Of a stretch of DNA of 64,000 nt, positions 52,561 through 61,634 are shown in pieces. The stretch is from Sphingopyxis sp. DBS4 (GTDB lineage Bacteria > Pseudomonadota > Alphaproteobacteria > Sphingomonadales > Sphingomonadaceae). The DNA is taken from the NCBI RefSeq assembly GCF_024628865.1, contig NZ_CP102384.1, positions 2,491,001-2,555,000 on the forward strand, in the 5' to 3' direction. Position 1 is the stretch's first letter; every line of letters begins with the position of its first letter. The notes beneath the pieces are model-generated. The model saw nothing but the letters and a program-made list of their open reading frames with translations. It searched no databases and was not told where the DNA came from. The translations under genes were made by a program, and so were the position numbers.

Positions 52561-53729
52561 TTGAGCGCCCCAACAAATTTCTCGAACAGATAGAAGCTGT
52601 CCTGCGGCCCCGGGCTTGCCTCGGGGTGATATTGGACGCTGAACGCTTGCTTCCCCGTGATCGCGATGCCGCAGTTCGATCCGTCGAACAGGCTCTTGTG
52701 CGTTTCGACCACGCCCGCGGGCAGCGTCGAGGCGTCGACCGCGAAGCCGTGGTTCATGCTGGTGATCTCGACCACGCCGTCCCCAAAATCGCCGCCGACG
52801 CGTTGGACGGGGTGGTTCGCGCCGCGGTGGCCCTGATGCATCTTCACCGTTTTCGCCCCCACCGCGATGCCCAGCATCTGGTGGCCGAGGCAGATGCCGA
52901 ACAGCGGAATGTCGCGATCGAGCAGCGCCTTGATCACCGGCACCGCATAGTCGCCCGTCGCCGCGGGGTCGCCGGGGCCGTTCGAGAGGAACACGCCGTC
53001 GGGCTTGTGGCTCAGCACCTCGTCGAGGCTCGCGGTCGCGGGCACCACGGTGACGCGCGCGCCGGCCTTCACGAGGTTGCGGAAGATATTGTCCTTCGCG
53101 CCATAGTCGATCGCCACGACATGCGGGCGCTCGCCGCCATCCTCGGTCGCATAGCCATGCCCCAGCGTCCACGCGCCGCCGGTCCAGTCGCCCGTATCGG
53201 TCCGGCTGACGTCCTTAGCGAGGTCCAGCCCCTCCAGCCCCGGCCACGCCCGCGCCATCGCGAGCAACTCATCCACGTCGAACCGGCCATCGGGGCTGTG
53301 CGCGATCACGCCGTTCGGCGCGCCCGCGTCGCGGATGCGGCGGGTCAGCGCGCGCGTGTCGATGCCTGCCAGCCCGATCACGCCCTGTTCGGTCATCCAT
53401 TCGGGCAGTGTTTGGACGCTGCGGAAATTGCTTGGGCTTGTCGGCAGCTCGCGCGTGATGGCGCCGACTGCGCCATGGACGCCGCGCTCCATATCCTCCG
53501 GGTTCGCGCCGACATTGCCGATGTGCGGAAAGGTGAAGGTGACGACCTGCCCGGCATAGCTCGGGTCGGTGAGGATTTCCTGATAGCCGGTCATCGAGGT
53601 GTTGAAGCAGATCTCGCCGACCGCCGCGCCCGCGGCGCCATATCCCACGCCCCACAGGATCGTGCCGTCGGCAAGGACGAGGACGCCGGTCGCTCCAGAA
53701 GGCGCGACGGAAGGATTGGCTGGTGCCAT
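52557..53729 (-). CDS. carA: Carbamoyl-phosphate synthase small subunit
   Basis: 390 residues. The N-terminal domain (LVLADGTILWGVGYGAAGAA, then GEICFNTSMTGYQEILTDPS) precedes a class I glutamine amidotransferase domain with the nucleophile motif LFGICLGHQMLGIAVG (Cys about 270) and the His-Glu pair in VQYHPEASPGPQDS (about 355). CarA supplies ammonia from glutamine to CarB. The gene is first of a minus-strand run (carA, unknown, carB, greA, rhomboid) and diverges from yqeY. Confidence 0.98.
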   Translation of the reverse strand: MAPANPSVAPSGATGVLVLADGTILWGVGYGAAGAAVGEICFNTSMTGYQEILTDPSYAGQVVTFTFPHIGNVGANPEDMERGVHGAVGAITRELPTSPSNFRSVQTLPEWMTEQGVIGLAGIDTRALTRRIRDAGAPNGVIAHSPDGRFDVDELLAMARAWPGLEGLDLAKDVSRTDTGDWTGGAWTLGHGYATEDGGERPHVVAIDYGAKDNIFRNLVKAGARVTVVPATASLDEVLSHKPDGVFLSNGPGDPAATGDYAVPVIKALLDRDIPLFGICLGHQMLGIAVGAKTVKMHQGHRGANHPVQRVGGDFGDGVVEITSMNHGFAVDASTLPAGVVETHKSLFDGSNCGIAITGKQAFSVQYHPEASPGPQDSFYLFEKFVGALN

Positions 53730-53861
53730 TTAATCTGCTCCGGATGGAAGGCTAAACGGCCGACCAACTAGGAGCCAAAAAAATGATTCACAAGCTATCG
53801 GATTGTGAATCTTGCCGCTAGAGAGGGCCTTTCCGAAATTTGCAGCGCAAAGAGGACACGC

Positions 53862-54314
53862 ATGATTCGCGATGACATCAAGGCTGCGCAGGTTGCCGCG
53901 ATGAAAGCGGGCGACAAGGCGCGTTTGGGCACGATCCGGCTGATGCTGGCCAAGATCAAGGACCGCGACATCGAACTCAGAACCGGCACCGCGCCGGCCG
54001 ACGACGATGTGCTGGTGACCGATGTTCTGCAAAAGATGGTCAAGCAGCGGCGCGAATCGATCACCATGTACGAACAGGGCGGCCGCCAGGAACTCGCCGA
54101 TATCGAAGCCGCCGAAGTCGTCGTGATCGAGGACTTCCTGCCCGCACAGCTTTCGGAAGAAGACGCGGTTGCTGCGATCAAGGCGATCGTCACCGAACTC
54201 GGCGCGGCGAGCCTCAAGGACATGGGCCGCGTGATGGCTGCGGTGAAGGAACGCCACGGCTCCGAGCTCGACATGAGCAAGGCGAGCGGGTGGGTGAAGG
54301 CGGCGCTGGGCTGA
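53862..54314 (+). CDS. yqeY: GatB/YqeY domain-containing protein
   Basis: 150 residues from the ATG at 53862. The family core is clear: MIRDDIKAAQVAAMKAGDKA at the start, RLMLAKIKDRDIELRTG, the long helix KMVKQRRESITMYEQGGRQE and the C-terminal LGAASLKDMGRVMAAVKERH. The domain is related to the tail of GatB, which binds tRNA in the amidotransferase complex, but free-standing YqeY proteins have no proven role. It diverges from carA and is followed by a palindromic repeat. Confidence 0.92.
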   Translation: MIRDDIKAAQVAAMKAGDKARLGTIRLMLAKIKDRDIELRTGTAPADDDVLVTDVLQKMVKQRRESITMYEQGGRQELADIEAAEVVVIEDFLPAQLSEEDAVAAIKAIVTELGAASLKDMGRVMAAVKERHGSELDMSKASGWVKAALG

Positions 54315-54320
54315 GACACG

Positions 54321-54414
54321 CCCTCCCCTAGCCCCTCCCGCAAGCGGGAGGGGAACAGGCCGGGTCGCGAGCGCATATTCTCCCCTCCCGCTTGCGGGAG
54401 GGGTCGGGGGAGGG
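54321..54414. repeat. Palindromic repeat (CCTCCCGCAAGCGGGAGG family) upstream of the DUF559 gene
   Basis: Two hairpins, CCCCTCCCGCAAGCGGGAGG and CCCCTCCCGCTTGCGGGAGG, sit in inverted arrangement with outer CCCTCCCCTAG/CGGGGGAGGG arms. The last arm holds GGAGGG (54409-54414), five bases before the TTG start of the DUF559 gene. A single related hairpin is at 60565-60589. Confidence 0.82.
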
Positions 54415-54419
54415 CCTGT

Positions 54420-54806
54420 TTGGACAAGGGCTACAAACGACCGACCGCACGCTCCCGCGAACTCCGGCTCAACGCTACCGACGCCGAACGAAAACTCTGG
54501 CAGCAGATCAGCGCCCGAAAACTTGCAGGCGTCCGCTTCAATCGCCAATTCCCCATCGGGCCCTTCATCTGCGATTTCGTCTCGCGCGCGGCCAGGCTCG
54601 TCATCGAAGTCGATGGCGGACAGCACGCGGCTGATGTAGCGAAGGACGAAGCGCGCACGGCCTATCTGGAAGCACGGGGTTATCGGGTGATCCGGTTCTG
54701 GAACAATGATGTGTTGGAACGGATCGAGGGGGTCGTCAGCGAGATCGAGCGCACTCTCCAAACATGCCCTCCCCCAACCCCTCCCATAAATGGGAGGGGA
54801 GATTAG
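54420..54806 (+). CDS. DUF559 endonuclease-like protein
   Basis: 128 residues from a TTG at 54420. The DUF559 pattern is complete: ARELRLNATDAERKLWQQIS-type N-terminus (here RSRELRLNATDAERKLWQ), LAGVRFNRQFPIGPFICDFV, LVIEVDGGQHAA with the PD-(D/E)xK-like acidic residues, and GYRVIRFWNNDVLERIEGV. The family is related to Vsr-type nucleases but its task is unknown. The last 12 or so residues (CPPPTPPINGRGD) are encoded by a palindromic repeat. The TAG stop shares one base with the dnaG GTG. Confidence 0.87.
   Translation: MDKGYKRPTARSRELRLNATDAERKLWQQISARKLAGVRFNRQFPIGPFICDFVSRAARLVIEVDGGQHAADVAKDEARTAYLEARGYRVIRFWNNDVLERIEGVVSEIERTLQTCPPPTPPINGRGD
54766..54802. repeat. Palindromic repeat at the DUF559-dnaG junction
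   Basis: CCCTCCCCCAACCCCTCCCA and TGGGAGGGGAG form a hairpin around TAAA. It encodes the C-terminus of the DUF559 protein, and its right arm provides GGAGG (54793-54797), eight bases before the dnaG start. Confidence 0.8.
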
Positions 54807-56683
54807 TGGCCCTCACCCCGCAATGGCTGGACGAACTCCGCTCGCGCATCACGCTGTCGACCCTCATCGGCCGCACGGTGAAGATCACCCGCGCCGGGCG
54901 CGAGTACAAGGCCTGCTGCCCCTTCCATAACGAGAAGACCCCCAGCTTCACGATCAACGACGAAAAGGGCTTCTACCACTGCTTCGGCTGCTCGGCGCAT
55001 GGCGATGCGATCCGCTGGATGACCGACCAGCGCGGCCTGTCGTTCATAGACGCGGTCAAGGAACTCGCCGCCGAAGCGGGCATGGAGGTCCCCGCCCCCG
55101 ACCCGCGCGCCGCGAAAAAGGCCGAGGAGCAGGCGAGCCTGCGCGACGTGACGCAGGCCGCGGCCGACTGGTTCGTCCAGCAACTCGGCAGCAGCAACGG
55201 CGCCCCCGCGCGCGATTATCTGAAGAAGCGCGGCATTTCGGATGCGACCCGCGCGGCCTTCGGCTTCGGCCTCGCGCCCGACAGCCGCAGCGCGCTCAAA
55301 GAGGCGCTCAAGAAATTCCCGACCGCGATGCTCGTCGAATCGGGGATGCTGATTTCGGTCGAGGACAAGGAGCCCTATGACCGCTTCCGCGGCCGGCTGA
55401 TGATCCCGATCCGCGACGCGCGCGGCCGCGTGATCGCGTTCGGCGGGCGCATCCTCGGCGACGGCGAGCCCAAATATCTGAACTCGCCCGACACGCCTTT
55501 GTTCGACAAGGGCCGCACCCTCTTCAATCTCGACAAGGCGAGCCCCGCGTCGCGGCAGACCGACCGGATCATCGTCGTCGAGGGCTATATGGACGTCATC
55601 GCGCTCGCCGAGGCGGGGGTCGCTGACGCGGTCGCCCCGCTCGGCACCGCGCTCACCGAGAACCAGCTCGGCCTGCTCTGGCGGATGGTGCCGGTGCCCA
55701 TCCTCTGCTTCGACGGTGACGCGGCGGGGCAGAAGGCCGCGATGCGCGCGGCGATGCGCGCGCTGCCGCTGCTTCGCCCCGGCTTCAGCCTCGCCTTTGC
55801 GACGCTCCCCGCCGGACAGGACCCCGACGATCTTGTCCGCGCGCGCGGCGCCGAGGGGTTTGCGGCGGTTCTCAACGAAGCGCAGCCCCTCGTCGAACGG
55901 CTCTGGGCGCACGAGGTCGCGGCCGGGCCGCTCGCAACGCCCGAGGAACGCGCCGCGCTCAAGACGCGGCTCCTCGCCCACGCCGACACGATCGAGGATG
56001 CCGACGTCCGCCACCATTATCGCGAAGCCTTCCGCGAAAAGCTCGACACGCTGTTTGCTAGGCAACGCCCCGAACGCGGTCCGCGCATGCCCTGGGCACC
56101 GCAGCCGCAGCGCGGCGGCCGCCGCTTCGTGCCCGACCCGCGACTCCAGCCCCCCGCCGACGAAACCCGCGCGCTCAGCCGGACCGGCATCGAGGCGCCC
56201 TATGCGGCCGCGCTGCTCGGCGGATTGCTCCGCTATCCCGAGGCCATAAGGCGCAACGAGGAAGCGCTTTTCCGCCTCGCCATCCCCGATTCCGGCGACG
56301 CCGAATTGCTGGGCGTGATGCTTGACATCGCAAATGCCCAGGAAGGGCTTGATTGCGAGGGGTTGCTTGCCATATTGGAGCCCATGAAAGTGTATAATAG
56401 GGCGACGACATTGCTCAGAGCCGACGGAATGCACTTCTCATTCAATCGAAGGCTTGAAGGCGAAGAGGCTGATGCAGCACGCGAAATCGCGCTGCGCGAC
56501 CTCGACGAATATATCGGCGTGCTGGTCACCCAGCCCGAAATCCGCGCCCGGCTGGCAGAGGCCACCGCGGATTTCCAGCGCACGATGGATGAAGACGGAT
56601 TTGCGCGGCAGCAAAAGCTGCGCGCGATCGACAAAGAGATGACCCGCCGCCTGGCCGCGCTGTCCGACAGCAGCAGCCAGTGA
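54806..56683 (+). CDS. dnaG: DNA primase
   Basis: 625 residues from a GTG at 54806. The N-terminal CHC2 zinc finger is intact: CPFHNEKTPSFTIN with Cys and His, then FYHCFGCSAHGDAIRW (about 38-68). The primase core includes FRGRLMIPIRDARGRVIAFG, the TOPRIM domain begins at RIIVVEGYMDVIALAEAGV, and FDGDAAGQKAAMRA carries the metal-binding acids. The C-terminal helicase-binding domain follows. It makes RNA primers at the fork. Its ribosome-binding site lies in the preceding repeat. rpoD follows 37 bases later, as in the classic macromolecular-synthesis operon. Confidence 0.97.
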   Translation: MALTPQWLDELRSRITLSTLIGRTVKITRAGREYKACCPFHNEKTPSFTINDEKGFYHCFGCSAHGDAIRWMTDQRGLSFIDAVKELAAEAGMEVPAPDPRAAKKAEEQASLRDVTQAAADWFVQQLGSSNGAPARDYLKKRGISDATRAAFGFGLAPDSRSALKEALKKFPTAMLVESGMLISVEDKEPYDRFRGRLMIPIRDARGRVIAFGGRILGDGEPKYLNSPDTPLFDKGRTLFNLDKASPASRQTDRIIVVEGYMDVIALAEAGVADAVAPLGTALTENQLGLLWRMVPVPILCFDGDAAGQKAAMRAAMRALPLLRPGFSLAFATLPAGQDPDDLVRARGAEGFAAVLNEAQPLVERLWAHEVAAGPLATPEERAALKTRLLAHADTIEDADVRHHYREAFREKLDTLFARQRPERGPRMPWAPQPQRGGRRFVPDPRLQPPADETRALSRTGIEAPYAAALLGGLLRYPEAIRRNEEALFRLAIPDSGDAELLGVMLDIANAQEGLDCEGLLAILEPMKVYNRATTLLRADGMHFSFNRRLEGEEADAAREIALRDLDEYIGVLVTQPEIRARLAEATADFQRTMDEDGFARQQKLRAIDKEMTRRLAALSDSSSQ

Positions 56684-56720
56684 AGACCGACCCTTTTGAT
56701 GCCCTAGGCAGGAAGATTTG

Positions 56721-58733
<2,013 letters not shown>

Positions 58734-58758
58734 GTTTTGGGGACATTCCGGACAGCAG

Positions 58759-58788
58759 ACACCCCGCCCTCGCCGGCGGGGTGTTTTG
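58759..58788 (+). terminator. Intrinsic terminator of the dnaG-rpoD transcript
   Basis: ACACCCCGCC (58759-58768) and GGCGGGGTGT (58775-58784) form a perfect ten-pair stem with loop CTCGCC, followed by TTTG and further T residues. Confidence 0.9.
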
Positions 58789-58850
58789 CTTTGTCGATAT
58801 GTGATGCCCGTTAGCAACCGAAAGGCGACACGCTGACGATCTCATCACTT

Positions 58851-58929
58851 CGTCATTCCCGCGAAAGCGGGAACCCAGTGCGGGGCCAGCCGACGCACGC
58901 TCTGGGTTCCCGCTTTCGCGGGAATGACG
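58851..58929. repeat. 79-bp palindromic element, reverse orientation copy
   Basis: Same arms as 47485-47563 (CGTCATTCCCGCGAAAGCGG). Its loop (CCGACGCACGCTCTGGGTTC) is the reverse complement of the loop at 63148-63226. The opposite orientation of an asymmetric loop shows it is a discrete element, not a chance hairpin. Confidence 0.87.
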
Positions 58930-59247
58930 AAAGTTAGGAAGGGCTACTCCCAAAGCCGTCATCGGCATCGACTTCGGCAATCATCACAAGCGCCGTTGTT
59001 TCGCACTTCGGATCAAACTGTTGCCAGAATGCTGCGCCGCACAATTTTTTCACTGCCTCTCTTTAAATCTTCATATATCCTCGCCAGATAGCGCCCGTCA
59101 TCGGATGCGGGGGCTTCATGAGCGGTTCAGGCGCCACCCATCAAATGGCGAACATTCCCACTCGATGGGAAATGATTCGAGGATCAGGGCAGGTGACCGG
59201 CATCGGCCGGCGCGGGAAAAGCCCGGAAATTCGGGGGCTGCACAAAT
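58930..59247. other. Long non-coding stretch upstream of the pspC-like gene
   Basis: No convincing gene on either strand. It is less GC-rich than its surroundings and holds a run TTTTTTCACTGCC near 59045. Two inverted motifs lie near the downstream promoter: CATTCCC...GGGAAATG at about 59153-59175 and CCCGGAAATTCGGG at about 59222-59235. Either could be an activator site for the sigma-54-type promoter at 59248; that is inference. Confidence 0.4.
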
Positions 59248-59263
59248 TGGCACGGCCTTTGCG
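59248..59263 (+). promoter_or_regulatory. Sigma-54 (-24/-12) type promoter of pspC
   Basis: TGGCACG at 59248-59254 and TTTGCG at 59258-59263 place GG (59249-59250) and GC (59261-59262) exactly ten bases apart, the RpoN spacing, and match TGGCACG-N4-TTGC closely. Transcription would start near 59274, about 42 bases before the pspC ATG. The E. coli pspA promoter is also RpoN-dependent, so the match is biologically sensible. Confidence 0.75.
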
Positions 59264-59315
59264 ATGCACTCGGCATCGGCACGGGGCGATGGCCGCAGCC
59301 AAAGGGAAAGACAAT

Positions 59316-59618
59316 ATGATGGAAAACGAAACCACCAATCTCTTCCGCCGCCGCGACACCTTCTTTGGTGTCTGCGAGGCCGTGGGTCAGGATTTCGGCT
59401 TCAACCCGCTGTGGCTCCGCCTTGCCTTCATCGCGCCGCTTTTCTTTCTGCCGGTGCAGACCTTCATGGCCTATTTCGCGCTCGGTGCCGTCGTACTGCT
59501 GTCGCGGCTTCTCTTCCCGAACAAGGCCGCTGCTGCTGCCGCGCAGCCGCTGCCGGCCGTCGTGGAGGACATCGCGCCGGCTGGTGAAAAGGTCGGCGAA
59601 ATGGCTCTCGCGGCCTGA
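59316..59618 (+). CDS. pspC: PspC-domain membrane protein
   Basis: 100 residues from the ATG at 59316 (or 59319), with AAAGGGAAAG upstream. The PspC domain reads NLFRRRDTFFGVCEAVGQDF, GFNPLWLRLAFIAPLFFLPV and FMAYFALGAVVLLSRLLFP, with two membrane segments. The tail is Ala/Pro/Glu-rich. PspC senses inner-membrane stress and signals to PspA/PspF in enterobacteria. No pspA, pspB or pspF gene is adjacent. A hairpin terminator follows at 59685. The gene appears monocistronic. Confidence 0.88.
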   Translation: MMENETTNLFRRRDTFFGVCEAVGQDFGFNPLWLRLAFIAPLFFLPVQTFMAYFALGAVVLLSRLLFPNKAAAAAAQPLPAVVEDIAPAGEKVGEMALAA

Positions 59619-59684
59619 CAGGCGGCGGGCCGGCTCCCCTCTTCCCCCCGCACCCCCGATCGGCGCTCCCCGGCGCCGTCACCG

Positions 59685-59714
59685 GACCGGCAAGCTTCCC
59701 CGGGCTTGCCGGTC
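59685..59714 (+). terminator. Hairpin terminator after pspC
   Basis: GACCGGCAAGC (59685-59695) and GCTTGCCGGTC (59704-59714) form an 11-pair perfect stem with an eight-base loop, followed by the pyrimidine-rich CTTCTGTCTTC. The T run is weak, so efficiency is uncertain. Confidence 0.6.
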
Positions 59715-59874
59715 CTTCTGTCTTCGCTTCCGGCCGGCCCGTCTCTATCCGGCACAGCAATGCGACGAATCGAAGGCTGCTCATAAACGGGGCGTTTACG
59801 ACGTTGCCTTAAGACTGGACGCTCGAAATCCACGCGTTGGGGGACCAGCCCACGCAACAGGCAAGGATCCAGCG

Positions 59875-60561
59875 TTGAGTTCTTCAACCCAGCCCCAATC
59901 GGCCCGGCCTGCGTCGCAACCGCGCGGCGTCGCCGAACTGCTCGACAATCTGGTCGCCAGCGACGGCACGGGCGCGCATCCCCACGTCCGATCGGGGGCG
60001 CTGTCAAGCGGGCCCGAGGCGATGCGCAATCTGGCCGACGCCGTCCATTTCCTCTGCCTGCTCCATGGCCGCTATCCCGGCGTCGTCGATAGCGCAGCGC
60101 GCAAGGCGGTCGATCCCGCGTCGCGCAAATGGATGGAGGAAGCGGCACAGGCCTTTGCGCAAGAACGCGCCTTTCTGTCGAAGATCGCCGCCGCGGTCGG
60201 CCCGGTGCCGAGCACCCAAGGCCAGGCACAGTGCGAAGCCGCCGTCGCGGCGCAACGCCGCGCGCTCGACATGCTCGCCGAATCGGACCGCCAGGGCTGT
60301 GCGATGGGCGCCGCGATCGCGCTGACGCTCGACTGGCGCACGATCCGCGTGCTGCTCGACATCAGCGCGCAGCGGCTCGAACTCGCGGCGCCGCGCTGCA
60401 CCCTGCCCGACCTGCGCGACACCGCACGCGTCGCGGCGCAGATCGCGGACGGCCCTGCGGTCGAACGCGCGATCGTCTTTGGCGCCCAGCAACTGACCGC
60501 GCAGCACAGCGGCCTCTGGGATTTGTTGGCGGCGCGCGCCGCCAGCCGCGCGCACCCCTGA
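59875..60561 (+). CDS. Unknown conserved-looking protein, all-alpha
   Basis: 228 residues from a TTG at 59875, with AAGGA upstream; no better start is visible. I do not recognise the family with certainty; it resembles sphingomonad-restricted hypothetical proteins. The sequence is predicted to be helical (RNLADAVHFLCLLHGRYPGV, ARKAVDPASRKWMEEAAQAF, FLSKIAAAVGPVPSTQGQAQ). It contains five cysteines and no signal or membrane segment. A hairpin repeat separates it from the moxR-like gene downstream on the same strand. Confidence 0.7.
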   Translation: MSSSTQPQSARPASQPRGVAELLDNLVASDGTGAHPHVRSGALSSGPEAMRNLADAVHFLCLLHGRYPGVVDSAARKAVDPASRKWMEEAAQAFAQERAFLSKIAAAVGPVPSTQGQAQCEAAVAAQRRALDMLAESDRQGCAMGAAIALTLDWRTIRVLLDISAQRLELAAPRCTLPDLRDTARVAAQIADGPAVERAIVFGAQQLTAQHSGLWDLLAARAASRAHP

Positions 60562-60564
60562 CCC

Positions 60565-60589
60565 TCCTCTCCCGCAAGCGGGAGGGGAG
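60565..60589. repeat. Single CTCCCGCAAGCGGGAG hairpin before moxR
   Basis: CTCCCGC-AA-GCGGGAG, the same unit as in the paired element at 54321-54414. It lies about 70 bases before the MoxR start and just after the upstream stop codon. Confidence 0.75.
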
Positions 60590-60659
60590 ATTCTCTTGCG
60601 CCTCTTCCTCCGCTGTGCCATTCGCTTGACGTTCACGTTAAGGGAAAGGCAGCGCACCG

Positions 60660-61505
60660 ATGCGTTTCGAAGGAACCAGCGCCTATATCGCGACCGACGA
60701 CCTGAAGGTCGCGGTCAACGCCGCGACGATGCTTCGCCGGCCGCTGCTCGTGAAGGGCGAACCGGGCACCGGCAAGACCGTGCTGGCCGAAGAGATTGCC
60801 AAGGCGTTCGACGCGCCGCTGATCACCTGGAACATCAAGTCGACAACCAAGGCGCAGCAGGGCCTGTATGAATATGACGCGGTCGCGCGCCTGCGCGACG
60901 GCCAGCTCGGCGAGGAACGCGTCCACGACATCCGCAATTACATCAAGAAGGGCAAGCTGTGGGAGGCATTCACCAGCCCCAAGCTTCCCGTCCTGCTGAT
61001 CGACGAGATCGACAAGGCCGACATCGAATTCCCGAACGACCTGCTTCAGGAACTCGATCGCATGGCGTTCCACGTTTATGAGACCGACGAGACGATCAGC
61101 GCGAAGGAGCGCCCGATCGTCGTCATCACCTCGAACAATGAAAAGGAACTGCCCGACGCCTTCCTGCGCCGCTGCTTCTTCCATTACATCAAATTCCCCG
61201 ACCGCGACACGATGGCCGACATCGTCGAGGTCCACTTCCCCGGCATCCAGAAAACGCTGGTCAGCCGCGCGATGGACATCTTCTACGAGGTGCGCGACGT
61301 GCCGGGGCTCAAGAAGAAGCCGTCGACCAGCGAGCTGATCGACTGGCTGAAGCTGCTGCTGGCCGAGGACATGCCGCTGGAGGTTCTCCAGAACCGCGAT
61401 GTCGGCAAGGCGATTCCGCCGCTGCACGGCGCGCTGCTCAAGAATGAGCAGGACGTGATGCTGTTCGAAAAGCTCGCCTTCATGGCGCGGCGGCAGGGCG
61501 CCTGA
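60660..61505 (+). CDS. MoxR-family AAA+ ATPase
   Basis: 281 residues. Walker A RPLLVKGEPGTGKTVLAEEI (about 27-46), Walker B PVLLIDEIDKADIEFPNDLL (about 107-126) and sensor 1 RPIVVITSNNEKELPDAFLR (about 151-170) are clear, followed by the arginine finger RRCFFHYIKFP and a lid domain. MoxR ATPases act as chaperones that insert cofactors or metals, usually with a von Willebrand factor A partner encoded next door. No such partner follows here; the next gene is a chemoreceptor on the other strand. Confidence 0.93.
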   Translation: MRFEGTSAYIATDDLKVAVNAATMLRRPLLVKGEPGTGKTVLAEEIAKAFDAPLITWNIKSTTKAQQGLYEYDAVARLRDGQLGEERVHDIRNYIKKGKLWEAFTSPKLPVLLIDEIDKADIEFPNDLLQELDRMAFHVYETDETISAKERPIVVITSNNEKELPDAFLRRCFFHYIKFPDRDTMADIVEVHFPGIQKTLVSRAMDIFYEVRDVPGLKKKPSTSELIDWLKLLLAEDMPLEVLQNRDVGKAIPPLHGALLKNEQDVMLFEKLAFMARRQGA

Positions 61506-61528
61506 GCCTAATCCGGTAAATTTGATTG

Positions 61529-61613
61529 TGTGTCCCCGCGAAGGCGGGGACCCATCACCGGTCGGCTCCATCTTGCTCCTACAGAAGATGGACCCCCGCC
61601 TTAGGGGGGAGAG
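61529..61613. repeat. Palindromic repeat between moxR and the chemoreceptor
   Basis: GTCCCCGCGAAGGCGGGGACC left arm and a decayed right arm (GACCCCCGCCTTAGGGGGGA), a member of the family at 12016. The mismatched right arm suggests an older copy. It separates two convergent genes. Confidence 0.72.
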
Positions 61614-61634
61614 CACGACCATTATCTGCGCGCC

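Noticed and set aside
58984..59315. Candidate gene upstream of pspC on the plus strand
   Set aside because: The open frame continuing into pspC before its ATG lacks coding character and contains the sigma-54-type promoter.
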